Assembly (NCBI GenBank): GCA_029553225.1
Contig: JAKPCP010000021.1
Span: 1 to 30,993, forward strand
Direction of reading: 5' to 3'
Source of the DNA: a bacterium
GTDB taxonomy: Bacteria; Patescibacteriota; Minisyncoccia; Minisyncoccales; GWA2-38-27
DNA: 30,993 bases
Shown here: one piece after another, positions 15,345 through 22,296 of the stretch
Numbering within the stretch: position 1 is the first letter of the stretch
Layout of the letters: every line of letters starts with the position of its first letter
Program-made: the position numbers and the translations under genes
Notes under the pieces: model-generated
Told to the model about the DNA's origin: nothing
What the model saw: the letters and a program-made list of their open reading frames with translations, nothing else
The model's database searches: none

Positions 15345-15854
15345 ATGAATAGTCTAAAACAAAAAATTCAGGATGATTTAAATATTAATGTAAAAGAAGA
15401 GAAAGAAAACGTTTGTTCTGTTTTACGTTTACTTTTATCTTCTATTTTAAATAAGGAAAAAGAAAAAAGATTTAAAATATCAAAAGAAAAAAATAATATT
15501 TCAGAAGAAAATTTAAAAAAAGAATCTCAGTTAACCGATGAAGAAATAGTAGATGTAATTTCTTCCGAGATTAAAAAAAGAAAAGATGCAATAGAATTAT
15601 ATGAAAAAGGAAATAGGTTGGATTTATCCGAAAAAGAAAAAGAAGAAATAGAGATTTTAAAAAAATATTTGCCAGAACAATTATCTTTAGAGGAGATTAA
15701 AAATTTAGTAGAAAATTCTATAAAAAAAGTAGAAGCTAATAGTATTAAAGATATGGGAAAAGTAATGGCAGATTTAATGCCAAAAATAAAAGGAAGAGCT
15801 GATAATTCTGAAGTTAGTAAAATAGTAAAAGAATTGCTTTCTTATCAAAAATAA
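15345..15854 (+). CDS. yqeY: GatB/YqeY domain protein
   Basis: 169 residues, slightly longer than the usual ~150 because of a Lys/Ser/Glu-rich insert near residues 42-65. Helical YqeY domain: LKQKIQDDLN, LRLLLSSILN, LTDEEIVDVISSEIKKRKDAIELY, then LKKYLPEQLSLEEI and DMGKVMADLMPKIKGRADNSEV. The domain is related to the tRNA-binding tail of the GatB amidotransferase subunit; its exact role is unsettled. Nine bp after rpsU; followed by a strong palindromic terminator, so it is the last gene of the block. Confidence 0.92.
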   Translation: MNSLKQKIQDDLNINVKEEKENVCSVLRLLLSSILNKEKEKRFKISKEKNNISEENLKKESQLTDEEIVDVISSEIKKRKDAIELYEKGNRLDLSEKEKEEIEILKKYLPEQLSLEEIKNLVENSIKKVEANSIKDMGKVMADLMPKIKGRADNSEVSKIVKELLSYQK

Positions 15855-15861
15855 AATTTAA

Positions 15862-16060
15862 AATTAAAACAGGGACGAGTTTTAAAACTCGTCCCTTTTA
15901 CAAAAGGAGATGTGCATGAGATAAGGTTAAGCTATTGAAATGGCTGGAACAGAATTTTAATTTGAAGATAATGTTTGAGGAGTAGAATGTGCAAAAATTT
16001 TCTGTTCCAGCCGTGTTATGGGAGGGCATGGATGGGTTTTCCTTTTAATATTAATGTACT
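15862..16060 (-). ncRNA. Candidate structured ncRNA, 6S-like
   Basis: This stretch without a protein gene (the only gap over 300 bp, 15855-16178) has, on the minus strand, a promoter, about 190 nt of mixed-composition sequence and a terminator. The ends pair (AAAAGGA 16046-16040 with TCCTTTT 15908-15902). An internal 13-bp perfect stem, GGCTGGAACAGAA (16012-16000) with TTCTGTTCCAGCC (15954-15942), closes a 45-nt apical loop. Between the two stems are unpaired strands of roughly 27 and 33 nt, with only a CATG/CATG pairing. Closing stem, large bubble and apical arm at about 185 nt is the architecture of 6S RNA, the sigma70-RNAP decoy. No primary-sequence match was recognised; tmRNA, SRP RNA and RNase P signatures are absent. 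Confidence 0.45.
15871..15899. terminator. Perfect-palindrome bidirectional terminator
   Basis: The arms AGGGACGAGTTTT (15871-15883) and AAAACTCGTCCCT (15884-15896) form a perfect 26-nt palindrome. TTTT follows on the plus strand and TGTTTTAATTTT on the minus strand. It can end the rplC-yqeY transcript and also a leftward RNA coming from the promoter at 16067-16094. Confidence 0.88.
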
Positions 16061-16066
16061 AATTTT

Positions 16067-16094
16067 ATAATATATCTTTTAAAACATTTGTCAA
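16067..16094 (-). promoter_or_regulatory. Promoter of the candidate ncRNA
   Basis: On the minus strand TTGACA (16094-16089, perfect -35), a 16-nt spacer and TATTAT (16072-16067) point leftward into the gap. No ORF follows before the terminator, which argues for an RNA gene. The preceding minus gene ends at 16179, 85 bp away. Confidence 0.65.
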
Positions 16095-16178
16095 TACTTT
16101 AAAAATGGTATTGGATAAATAATGCTTTAATTTATTTTAAAATTAATTATTAAATCTAAATTTATTTAATTTAAGAAT

Positions 16179-17216
16179 TTATTTTTTAAATTTTTTGAAT
16201 CTTTCTAATGGAATAGGCTTATTAAAAGAAGTAAAATCAGCTAATCCAAATCCCCATTTTTTTGCCCATTCTTGAGTTTCTTTAAGGTGTTCCATGTCAA
16301 CAGAACCAATATAGTTTTCTCTTCGTTCTTCTAATGCTTGCATTATTCCTTCAGTCATACAGGCGAATCCAACATTTTTAGGAACCCCTAAATCTATTCC
16401 AACGTCAATATTATTCCATTTCACTCGTCCTCCGTCAATACAAATTACATCGGGTCTAATATCTAAAATATTTGAAGGAACATCAGGTGGTTCGGCAACA
16501 TCAATTATGATAGCATTTTCTTTTAAAAATTCTGGATTAATTAAAGCAGTAGGATGAGAAGTGGCAGTAATAATTATATCTGCGTTTATTATTTCAGCTA
16601 AATTAGAAGTTAATTTATAATTATTTCCAATAAGAGATGGTTTTAGTCTTTCAAATTTTTCATCATTTCTTTCTATTAAAATCAAGTTCGCATTTTTTTG
16701 ATTAAAATATTTTGTAATTGCCTCACCAATTGTCCCGGCTGCTCCTATAATTGCTAGTTTAATTTTAGATAAATCTAAACTAGTTAATTCTAAAACTTTT
16801 TCTACTGCTTCTATTGAAATTGCAGCAGTATAAGTGTTTCCAGTGGTAATATTTAATTTAACTTTTGGATTTTCAACTAACCATTTTCCAGCAGAAGTTA
16901 ATGGTGCAGTTAGAGCGCCTAACATAACTAGTTCTGCTTTTAATTTTTCTTGAGAAAATAAAATTGCTTCTAAAATTTTTTCTCTTACTTTTTCTTTTGG
17001 TAAAGTCATCATTTGAGTGGGGGTTAGCGCTATGCCTACAAACCATCCCTCTGCTTTATTAAAAACCTTAAAATGAGAAGCGACTCCAAAACTTTTTTTT
17101 GCCGGCAAGAAAGAAACAATTTTTTCTACCATATTTACAGGTAAATATTTTCCTAAAGGGAAAAAAGTTTTTAAATCTTCTTTTTTCATTAAATGCCCTA
17201 AAATAACAAAATTCAT
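16179..17216 (-). CDS. Acyl-ACP reductase-like NAD(P)-dependent oxidoreductase
   Basis: 345 residues. The whole length resembles cyanobacterial long-chain acyl-[ACP] reductase (AAR, ~341 residues), which reduces acyl-ACP to fatty aldehyde. Shared features: start FVILGHLM, central TTGNTYTA (124-131), Rossmann nucleotide-binding loop GAAGTIG (158-164), and FACMTEG (284-290). Its only nearby Cys, C286, falls where AAR has the acyl-thioester cysteine (C294 in Synechococcus, FACFAEC). The mid region reads as in shikimate/quinate dehydrogenase-type Rossmann domains. The substrate is inferred; CPR bacteria rarely make fatty acids, so acyl-CoA or another thioester is possible. It is second after the methyltransferase gene on the minus strand, 70 bp on, with a possible own promoter. 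Confidence 0.75.
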   Translation of the reverse strand: MNFVILGHLMKKEDLKTFFPLGKYLPVNMVEKIVSFLPAKKSFGVASHFKVFNKAEGWFVGIALTPTQMMTLPKEKVREKILEAILFSQEKLKAELVMLGALTAPLTSAGKWLVENPKVKLNITTGNTYTAAISIEAVEKVLELTSLDLSKIKLAIIGAAGTIGEAITKYFNQKNANLILIERNDEKFERLKPSLIGNNYKLTSNLAEIINADIIITATSHPTALINPEFLKENAIIIDVAEPPDVPSNILDIRPDVICIDGGRVKWNNIDVGIDLGVPKNVGFACMTEGIMQALEERRENYIGSVDMEHLKETQEWAKKWGFGLADFTSFNKPIPLERFKKFKK

Positions 17217-17253
17217 ATATTTAAATTTATTTAATTTATAGTTTAATATTTAA

Positions 17254-17282
17254 ATTATACTAAATTTTAATAAAAAAATAAA
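17254..17282 (-). promoter_or_regulatory. Possible promoter of the acyl-ACP reductase-like gene
   Basis: On the minus strand a perfect TATAAT (17259-17254) lies 37 bp before the start codon. The -35 (TTTATT, 17282-17277, 17-nt spacer) is weak. Confidence 0.4.
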
Positions 17283-17286
17283 TTGA

Positions 17287-17988
17287 TTATTTTTGAGCAA
17301 TAGAATAGATATTTGCTTTATATTTTTTTCCTTTTTTCCAGACTTTTATAATTTTAAATCCTGATTTTTTTAATAAATTTTCTAATTCTTTTTTTCTAAA
17401 ACAATGAAAATATCTATTTACTAAAATTTTTCCATTAGAATCTTTCCAAGGCAGGAAAATATCAAAAAAATCTAATTTTGATTTACCTATTATTTTTAAA
17501 AAAGTATATTTTAAAATTAAAATTAAAGAATCTTTCCTTTTCCATAAATCCCAGACTCTTAAAATTAAAAATCCATCATTTTTTAAAACTCTTTTTGCTT
17601 CTTTTAAATACTTTAATCTCAATTCTTTAGACGGAATATTATGCAAAACAGAAATGCTATAGATTTTATCAAAAAAGTTATCAGGAAATGGTAAATTTAA
17701 AGCATCAGCTACTTGAAAATTTGCCTCAGGGTAATTTTGCTTGGCAATTTTAATTAAATTTTCTGATATATCAATTCCAAAATAATCAGTTTTTTTGTCT
17801 TTAAATGCTTCGAAAAACTTTCCATTTGCGCAGCCTAAATCTAATACCTTATCGTTTTCATTTACGAACTGAGATAATTTTTTAATATCATCTGAAAGAA
17901 GAAATCTTGTTTTATCGTAATTTTCAGATATTTTGTTATAATCTTTATGAGTCTTTTTTAATAAATATCTTGCGTATTTTTTATCCAT
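17287..17988 (-). CDS. Trm9/ALKBH8-like tRNA (uridine-34) SAM methyltransferase
   Basis: 233 residues, class I SAM methyltransferase. Motif I is VLDLGCANG (48-56), the SAM ribose-binding Asp is D73 (YFGIDIS), then VADALNLPF (93-101). Beyond the generic fold it has marks of the Trm9/ALKBH8 family: YNKISENYDKTR near the start, ISVLHNI (112-118), LRVWDLWKR, the LPWK segment (179-182) and RYFHCF followed by ELENLL (192-206). In eukaryotes Trm9 (with Trm112) methylates cm5U34 of tRNA to mcm5U34. The divergent neighbour is elp3, which makes the cm5U precursor, strongly supporting this role. Whether a Trm112-like partner exists cannot be seen. The alternative is an unrelated small-molecule methyltransferase. 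Confidence 0.8.
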   Translation of the reverse strand: MDKKYARYLLKKTHKDYNKISENYDKTRFLLSDDIKKLSQFVNENDKVLDLGCANGKFFEAFKDKKTDYFGIDISENLIKIAKQNYPEANFQVADALNLPFPDNFFDKIYSISVLHNIPSKELRLKYLKEAKRVLKNDGFLILRVWDLWKRKDSLILILKYTFLKIIGKSKLDFFDIFLPWKDSNGKILVNRYFHCFRKKELENLLKKSGFKIIKVWKKGKKYKANIYSIAQK

Positions 17989-17998
17989 AATTTATAGT
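17970..17998 (+). promoter_or_regulatory. Possible promoter for elp3, leaderless
   Basis: TTGCGT (17970-17975), a 17-nt spacer and TATAGT (17993-17998) would start transcription at about 18005-18006, the A of the elp3 ATG. The -35 lies inside the divergent methyltransferase gene. The -35 match is weak. Confidence 0.4.
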
Positions 17999-18005
17999 CA
18001 TTTAT

Positions 18006-19619
18006 ATGAATACTAATATAAAAAATGAAATAATTAAAGATTTAATAAAAAGCAATATTAAAAATTCCAATGATTTGGTTTTTTTTAAAAGAAGAATTGC
18101 TAAAAAATATAAAATTTCTTGTCCCAAAAATATTGAGTTATTAAAATGGTATTATTCTTATTTAAAGGAAATAAAAGAAAAACCATCAAAGCATTTGGAA
18201 AAATTGCTTAAAACAAGACCTATCCGTTCACTATCAGGAATTGTTAATGTTTCAGTATTAACTAAACCCTATCCTTGTCCGGGTAAATGCTTGTATTGCC
18301 CGATTGAAAAAGGAATTCCTAAAAGCTATATTTCTGGGGAACCTGCAGTAGAAAGAGCAAAAGAATCAAATTTTAATCCTTATCTCCAAACCCAAAAAAG
18401 AATTAAAATGCTTAAAGATGAAGGGCATCAAACTGATAAAATTGAGTTAAGGGTAATTGGGGGGACTTGGAGTTATTATGATAAAGATTATCAACTTTTT
18501 TTTATTGAGGAATGTTTTAGAGCATGCAATGAAATGAATCTTAAAAAGCCAAAAACAAAAAATAATAAAAAACAAAAAATTAGTATCAAAAATTTAAAAA
18601 AAGAACAAAAGAAAAATGAAAAAGCAAAACACAGGATTATTGGGCTTTCTATTGAAACTCGGCCTGATTATATTAATGAAAAAGAAATTAAATGGTTAAG
18701 AGAGTTAGGAGTAACAATGGTTGAATTAGGTGTCCAATCGATTTATGATGATGTTCTTAAAATAAATAGAAGAGGCCACAGCATTAAAGATACTATAAAG
18801 GCAACTAAACTTTTAAAAGATTCTGGTTTTAAAGTTTTATATCAGATGATGCCAAATTTATTAGGTTCTGATTTAAAAAAAGATGAAGAAATGTTTAAAG
18901 AAATTTTTGAAAATCCAGATTTTAAACCAGATTATTTAAAAATTTATCCTTGTGCAGTTTTAAAAGAAGCTCCTCTTTATAAAATATTTAAAAATGGAGA
19001 ATATAAGCCTTATTCAGAAAAAGAATTAATTAATTTATTATTAGATATTAAAAAAGAGGTGCCTTATTATATAAGAATTCAGAGAATTATTAGAGATATC
19101 TCTTCAGAAAAAATAATGGAAGGAGGAGTTAAAATAACTAATCTTCGTCAAATTTTATCTGAAAAAATGAAAAAAGAAGGTTTTAAATGTAAATGTATTA
19201 GATGTAGAGAGGTAAGAGAGAATTATAACCCAAAAGAAAAAATTTATTTTTTTTGTGATCGTTATGAAGCATCTGGGGGAAAAGAAATGTTTTTAAGTTA
19301 TGAGAACAAAGACAGAACAAAACTTTACAGTTTATTAAGATTAAGAATCCCCTCAGATCCAATTTTAAAAGTTTTAAAAAATTCGGCAATAATCAGAGAA
19401 ATTCATACTTATGGAGAAATAACTCCAATTGGTAAAAAAAAGATAGCGCCTCAACACAAAGGATTAGGAAAAAAATTAATTAAAAAAGCAGAAGAGATAA
19501 CAAAAAATGAATTTAATTTAAACAAACTTTCAGTAATTGCCGGAGTAGGAGTAAGAGATTATTTTAGAAAATTAGGTTTTAAATTAAAAGATACTTATAT
19601 GGTAAAAATATTAAAATAA
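18006..19619 (+). CDS. elp3: Elp3 family tRNA uridine(34) carboxymethyltransferase (radical SAM + GNAT)
   Basis: 537 residues. An N-terminal helical tRNA-binding part (1-75) precedes the radical SAM domain with CPGKCLYC (C91, C95, C98; CX3CX2C, the prokaryotic form, not the longer yeast spacing), GEPAVERA, RVIGGTWSYYD (149-159), IGLSIETRPDY (212-222) and LGVQSIYDDVL. The Elp3-specific FKCKCIRCREV follows. The C-terminal acetyltransferase domain has REIHTYGEITPIG, the acetyl-CoA loop QHKGLG (483-488) and SVIAGVGVRDYFRKLGF. Using acetyl-CoA and SAM, Elp3 puts a carboxymethyl group on wobble U34 of tRNA. A Lys-rich insert (179-209) interrupts the radical SAM domain. Elp3 acts alone in archaea and some bacteria. 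It starts 17 bp from the divergent Trm9-like gene. Confidence 0.95.
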   Translation: MNTNIKNEIIKDLIKSNIKNSNDLVFFKRRIAKKYKISCPKNIELLKWYYSYLKEIKEKPSKHLEKLLKTRPIRSLSGIVNVSVLTKPYPCPGKCLYCPIEKGIPKSYISGEPAVERAKESNFNPYLQTQKRIKMLKDEGHQTDKIELRVIGGTWSYYDKDYQLFFIEECFRACNEMNLKKPKTKNNKKQKISIKNLKKEQKKNEKAKHRIIGLSIETRPDYINEKEIKWLRELGVTMVELGVQSIYDDVLKINRRGHSIKDTIKATKLLKDSGFKVLYQMMPNLLGSDLKKDEEMFKEIFENPDFKPDYLKIYPCAVLKEAPLYKIFKNGEYKPYSEKELINLLLDIKKEVPYYIRIQRIIRDISSEKIMEGGVKITNLRQILSEKMKKEGFKCKCIRCREVRENYNPKEKIYFFCDRYEASGGKEMFLSYENKDRTKLYSLLRLRIPSDPILKVLKNSAIIREIHTYGEITPIGKKKIAPQHKGLGKKLIKKAEEITKNEFNLNKLSVIAGVGVRDYFRKLGFKLKDTYMVKILK

Positions 19620-19659
19620 ATACTATTTTGTTTTAATAAAAAATATTGTAAAATAAAAG

Positions 19660-20070
19660 ATGATAGAAATAAATAATTTAACTGATTTTAAAATAGATAA
19701 AAAATTTTTTAGAAATATTGCCCAGAAAATATTATTAGAAGAAAATAAAAAAAATAAAACTTTTTCTGTTGCGTTTTTATCGAAAGATGATATTAAAAAA
19801 TTAAATAAAAAATTTAGGAATAAAAATAAACCAACCGACATCTTATCTTTTAAAATTGAGGAAGGAGATTATTTGGGAGAAATAATTATTTGTCCAGAAA
19901 TAGTAAAAGAGAACGCTAAAACGAATAAAGAAAGTTTTAAAAATGAAATGAAAAATATTTTTATTCACGGAGTGCTTCATTTATTAGATTATGAACATGA
20001 AAAATCAAGAAAAGAAGCGAAAATAATGGAAGAAAAACAGCAATATTATTTTAAAAAAATTAAAAATTAA
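19660..20070 (+). CDS. ybeY: Endoribonuclease YbeY
   Basis: 136 residues. RNKNKPTDILSF (53-64) and the zinc site HGVLHLLDYEHE, with His103, His107 and His113, define the family; the usual Gly of HLxGYDH is Asp110 here. YbeY matures 16S rRNA 3' ends and takes part in ribosome quality control. The preceding gap (19620-19659) contains a possible -10 TAAAAT (19649-19654) but no well-spaced -35. ftsA starts directly after the stop codon, with no gap, so the two are coupled. Confidence 0.95.
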   Translation: MIEINNLTDFKIDKKFFRNIAQKILLEENKKNKTFSVAFLSKDDIKKLNKKFRNKNKPTDILSFKIEEGDYLGEIIICPEIVKENAKTNKESFKNEMKNIFIHGVLHLLDYEHEKSRKEAKIMEEKQQYYFKKIKN

Positions 20071-21270
20071 ATGTCTAAAAAAAATATTATTACAGCATTA
20101 GATATTGGAACAAATGAAATAAAAGCTTTATCTGGGTTTTTAAATTCAGAGAAAGAAAAATTAGATTTTGAAGTAATAGGGTATGCGAAAGAAAAATCAT
20201 TTGGAGTAAGAAATGGAATAATAATAGATGCGACAAGAGTTACGGAAATTATTTTTTCTTTAATTAAAAAAATTGAAGAAGAAACTGGTAAAAGAATAGA
20301 AAGTGTCTATGCTAATATAAATGGTTCTCATATATCCTGTTCTCTTTCAAAAAGTTTAATATCTGTTTCTCGCGCTGATAGAAAAATTTCTGAAGAAGAT
20401 GTTGAAAGAGCAATCCAAGCTGCTAAAAATTTTTTTCCTTCAGCAAACAAAGAAATCTTAGACATTTTCCCAAAAGAATTTATTGTTGATGGAGAAAAAG
20501 GAATAAAAGAAGTAGTGGGAATGGAAGGAACAAGACTGGAAACAGAAGTAATGATAATTCACTCTTTTTCTCCGCATTTTAAAATTTTGACAAAAACAAT
20601 TTTAGATTCGAGTCTTCAAATTAACGATTTAATTCCTTCCCCATTAGCTAGCGCAGAAGCAGTTTTAACAGAACAAGAAAAAGAATTAGGAGTATTGGTT
20701 TTAGATATTGGAGCAGGGACAACAGGGTTTTCGGTTTTTAAAGAAGGTGATTTAGAAGATATTGGCGTGTTTCCAGTGGGGAGCGGACATATTACAAATG
20801 ATATCGCATGTTGTTTAAAAATAGATATTGATACCGCAGAAAAATTAAAAATAGAATTTGGTTCTTGTATAAAAGAAAAAAAGAACAATAATAAAAAAAT
20901 AAAAATTGAAGGAGAAGAACCTTTAATATTTTCTCAAAAAGAATTAGTTGATATAATTGAAGCAAGAGTGTCAGAAATTTTTGATTTTGTTAATAAAGAA
21001 TTAAAGAAAAATTCTCTTGAAAAATTACCTGGAGGCGTTGTTTTAACTGGTGGTGGAGCAAATTTAAAAGGAATTAAAGAAATGGCAAAAAAACAATTAA
21101 ATTTGCCAGTAAGAATAGGAATGCATAAAAATTTTTCCTCTTTGCCAGATGATTTATCTTTATCAGTATTATGCGGTTTGATTTTATTAGGGTCGGAATT
21201 AGAAAAAAATTCAGAAACTCCAAACTTATTTAAAAAAATTAAAAAATTATTTAAAGTTTTTATTCCTTAA
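20071..21270 (+). CDS. ftsA: Cell division protein FtsA
   Basis: 399 residues, actin-like ATPase. Phosphate 1 ALDIGTNEIKAL near the N-terminus, the 1C domain (about 85-165), phosphate 2 VLVLDIGAGTTGFSVF, and the adenosine motif GGVVLTGGGANLKGI. The C-terminus ends in an amphipathic basic helix (LFKKIKKLFKVFIP), the membrane-targeting sequence that tethers the division ring. In most bacteria FtsA recruits FtsZ through FtsZ's conserved C-terminal peptide, which the neighbouring FtsZ lacks. Six bp separate it from ftsZ. Confidence 0.96.
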   Translation: MSKKNIITALDIGTNEIKALSGFLNSEKEKLDFEVIGYAKEKSFGVRNGIIIDATRVTEIIFSLIKKIEEETGKRIESVYANINGSHISCSLSKSLISVSRADRKISEEDVERAIQAAKNFFPSANKEILDIFPKEFIVDGEKGIKEVVGMEGTRLETEVMIIHSFSPHFKILTKTILDSSLQINDLIPSPLASAEAVLTEQEKELGVLVLDIGAGTTGFSVFKEGDLEDIGVFPVGSGHITNDIACCLKIDIDTAEKLKIEFGSCIKEKKNNNKKIKIEGEEPLIFSQKELVDIIEARVSEIFDFVNKELKKNSLEKLPGGVVLTGGGANLKGIKEMAKKQLNLPVRIGMHKNFSSLPDDLSLSVLCGLILLGSELEKNSETPNLFKKIKKLFKVFIP

Positions 21271-21276
21271 AATAAA

Positions 21277-22200
21277 ATGGAAACAAAAATAAAAGTAATA
21301 GGAGTTGGCGGGTCTGGTTCAAATACTATTTCTCGAATGATGAAGAAAAAAATAAAAGGCGTAGAGTTGATTGCTATAAATTCTGACGCTCAAGATTTAC
21401 AAAAGACAAATGCTCACAAAAAAATAAGAATTGGAAAGAAATTGACCGAAGGATTGGGGACAGGAATGGATCCTGAGATAGGAAAAAAAGCAGCTGAAGA
21501 ACAAAAAGAAGAAATAAAACAGGCAATTGAAGGAGCGGATATGGTTTTTATCACGTGCGGGTTGGGAGGTGGCACTGGAAGTGGCGCTTCACCTGTGATT
21601 GCAGAAATTGCTAAAAATTCAGGAGCCTTAACTTTAGCAGTGGTTACTACGCCATTTTCTTTTGAAGGAAATCAAAGAATAAGGATAGCAGAAGAAAGCA
21701 CTAAAAAACTAAAAGAAAAAGTTGATACTTTAATCACTATTTCAAATGATAAGTTATTAGAAGTATTGGAGCCGAATACTTCTGTTTTGAATGCTTTTTA
21801 TTTTTGTGACGAAATTTTATATCAAGCAGTCCAAAGTATTTCTGATCTAATTGTTTTGCCTGGAATTATAAATATTAGTTTTGCTGATGTTAAAACAATT
21901 ATGAAAGATTCCGGATCTGCTCTTTTTGGAATAGGAATTGCTAAAGGAGAGGGAAGGGCAAAAGAAGCAGCAAGAAAAGCATTAAATTCTCCTTTACTTA
22001 ATTTGTCGTGTAAGGGCGCTAAAGGAATTCTATTTAATATTTCTGGAGGAAAAGATATTTCTTTAGCAGAAATAGACGAGGCAGCAAAAATTATTACTTC
22101 AGAGGCTTCTCCTTCTGCAAAAATAATTTTTGGAGCAATAAAAGATGAAAAATTAAAAAAAGGAGAAATAAAAGTAACAGTTATTGCTACTGGTTTTTAA
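21277..22200 (+). CDS. ftsZ: Cell division GTPase FtsZ, short form without C-terminal tail
   Basis: 307 residues. The tubulin/FtsZ core is complete: IGVGGSGSNT at the start, signature loop GGGTGSG (97-103), TTPFSFEG, and a final strand KVTVIATGF where the globular domain of FtsZ normally ends. The disordered linker and the conserved C-terminal peptide that binds FtsA and ZipA/SepF are missing. The T7 synergy loop reads NISFADVKTIM (199-209): the second acidic residue, Asp204, is present but the first (Asp209 in E. coli NxDFAD) is Ser201. No frameshifted remnant of a tail is visible after the stop. GTP-dependent polymerisation is expected; catalytic rate may differ. Confidence 0.95.
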   Translation: METKIKVIGVGGSGSNTISRMMKKKIKGVELIAINSDAQDLQKTNAHKKIRIGKKLTEGLGTGMDPEIGKKAAEEQKEEIKQAIEGADMVFITCGLGGGTGSGASPVIAEIAKNSGALTLAVVTTPFSFEGNQRIRIAEESTKKLKEKVDTLITISNDKLLEVLEPNTSVLNAFYFCDEILYQAVQSISDLIVLPGIINISFADVKTIMKDSGSALFGIGIAKGEGRAKEAARKALNSPLLNLSCKGAKGILFNISGGKDISLAEIDEAAKIITSEASPSAKIIFGAIKDEKLKKGEIKVTVIATGF

Positions 22201-22238
22201 AATTTTATTTTCTTTAAAAATTTTTTTGCTGTTGCCAT

Positions 22239-22266
22239 TTGACGGCTTTTTTTATTGCGTTAAAAT
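22239..22266 (+). promoter_or_regulatory. Promoter for nrdD-nrdG
   Basis: TTGACG (22239-22244), a 16-nt spacer and TAAAAT (22261-22266) lie in the 96-bp gap between ftsZ and nrdD. Expected leader about 24 nt. No NrdR-type repeat was recognised. Confidence 0.6.
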
Positions 22267-22296
22267 GTAATAATTTATAAATTAATTTTAAAAACT

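Noticed and set aside
15900..16050. tmRNA, SRP RNA or RNase P RNA on either strand
   Set aside because: No tmRNA tag frame or tRNA-like ends, no SRP GGAAGCAGCA-type loop, and no RNase P P4 signature; only the general 6S-like shape fits.
22201..22250. Frameshifted remnant of an FtsZ C-terminal tail
   Set aside because: None of the three frames after the stop shows an acidic linker or a D/E-I-P-x-F/Y-L-like peptide.
22234..22253. Terminator after ftsZ (GCC...GGC followed by T-run)
   Set aside because: Only 3 bp can pair; the sequence is better explained as part of the nrdD promoter region.
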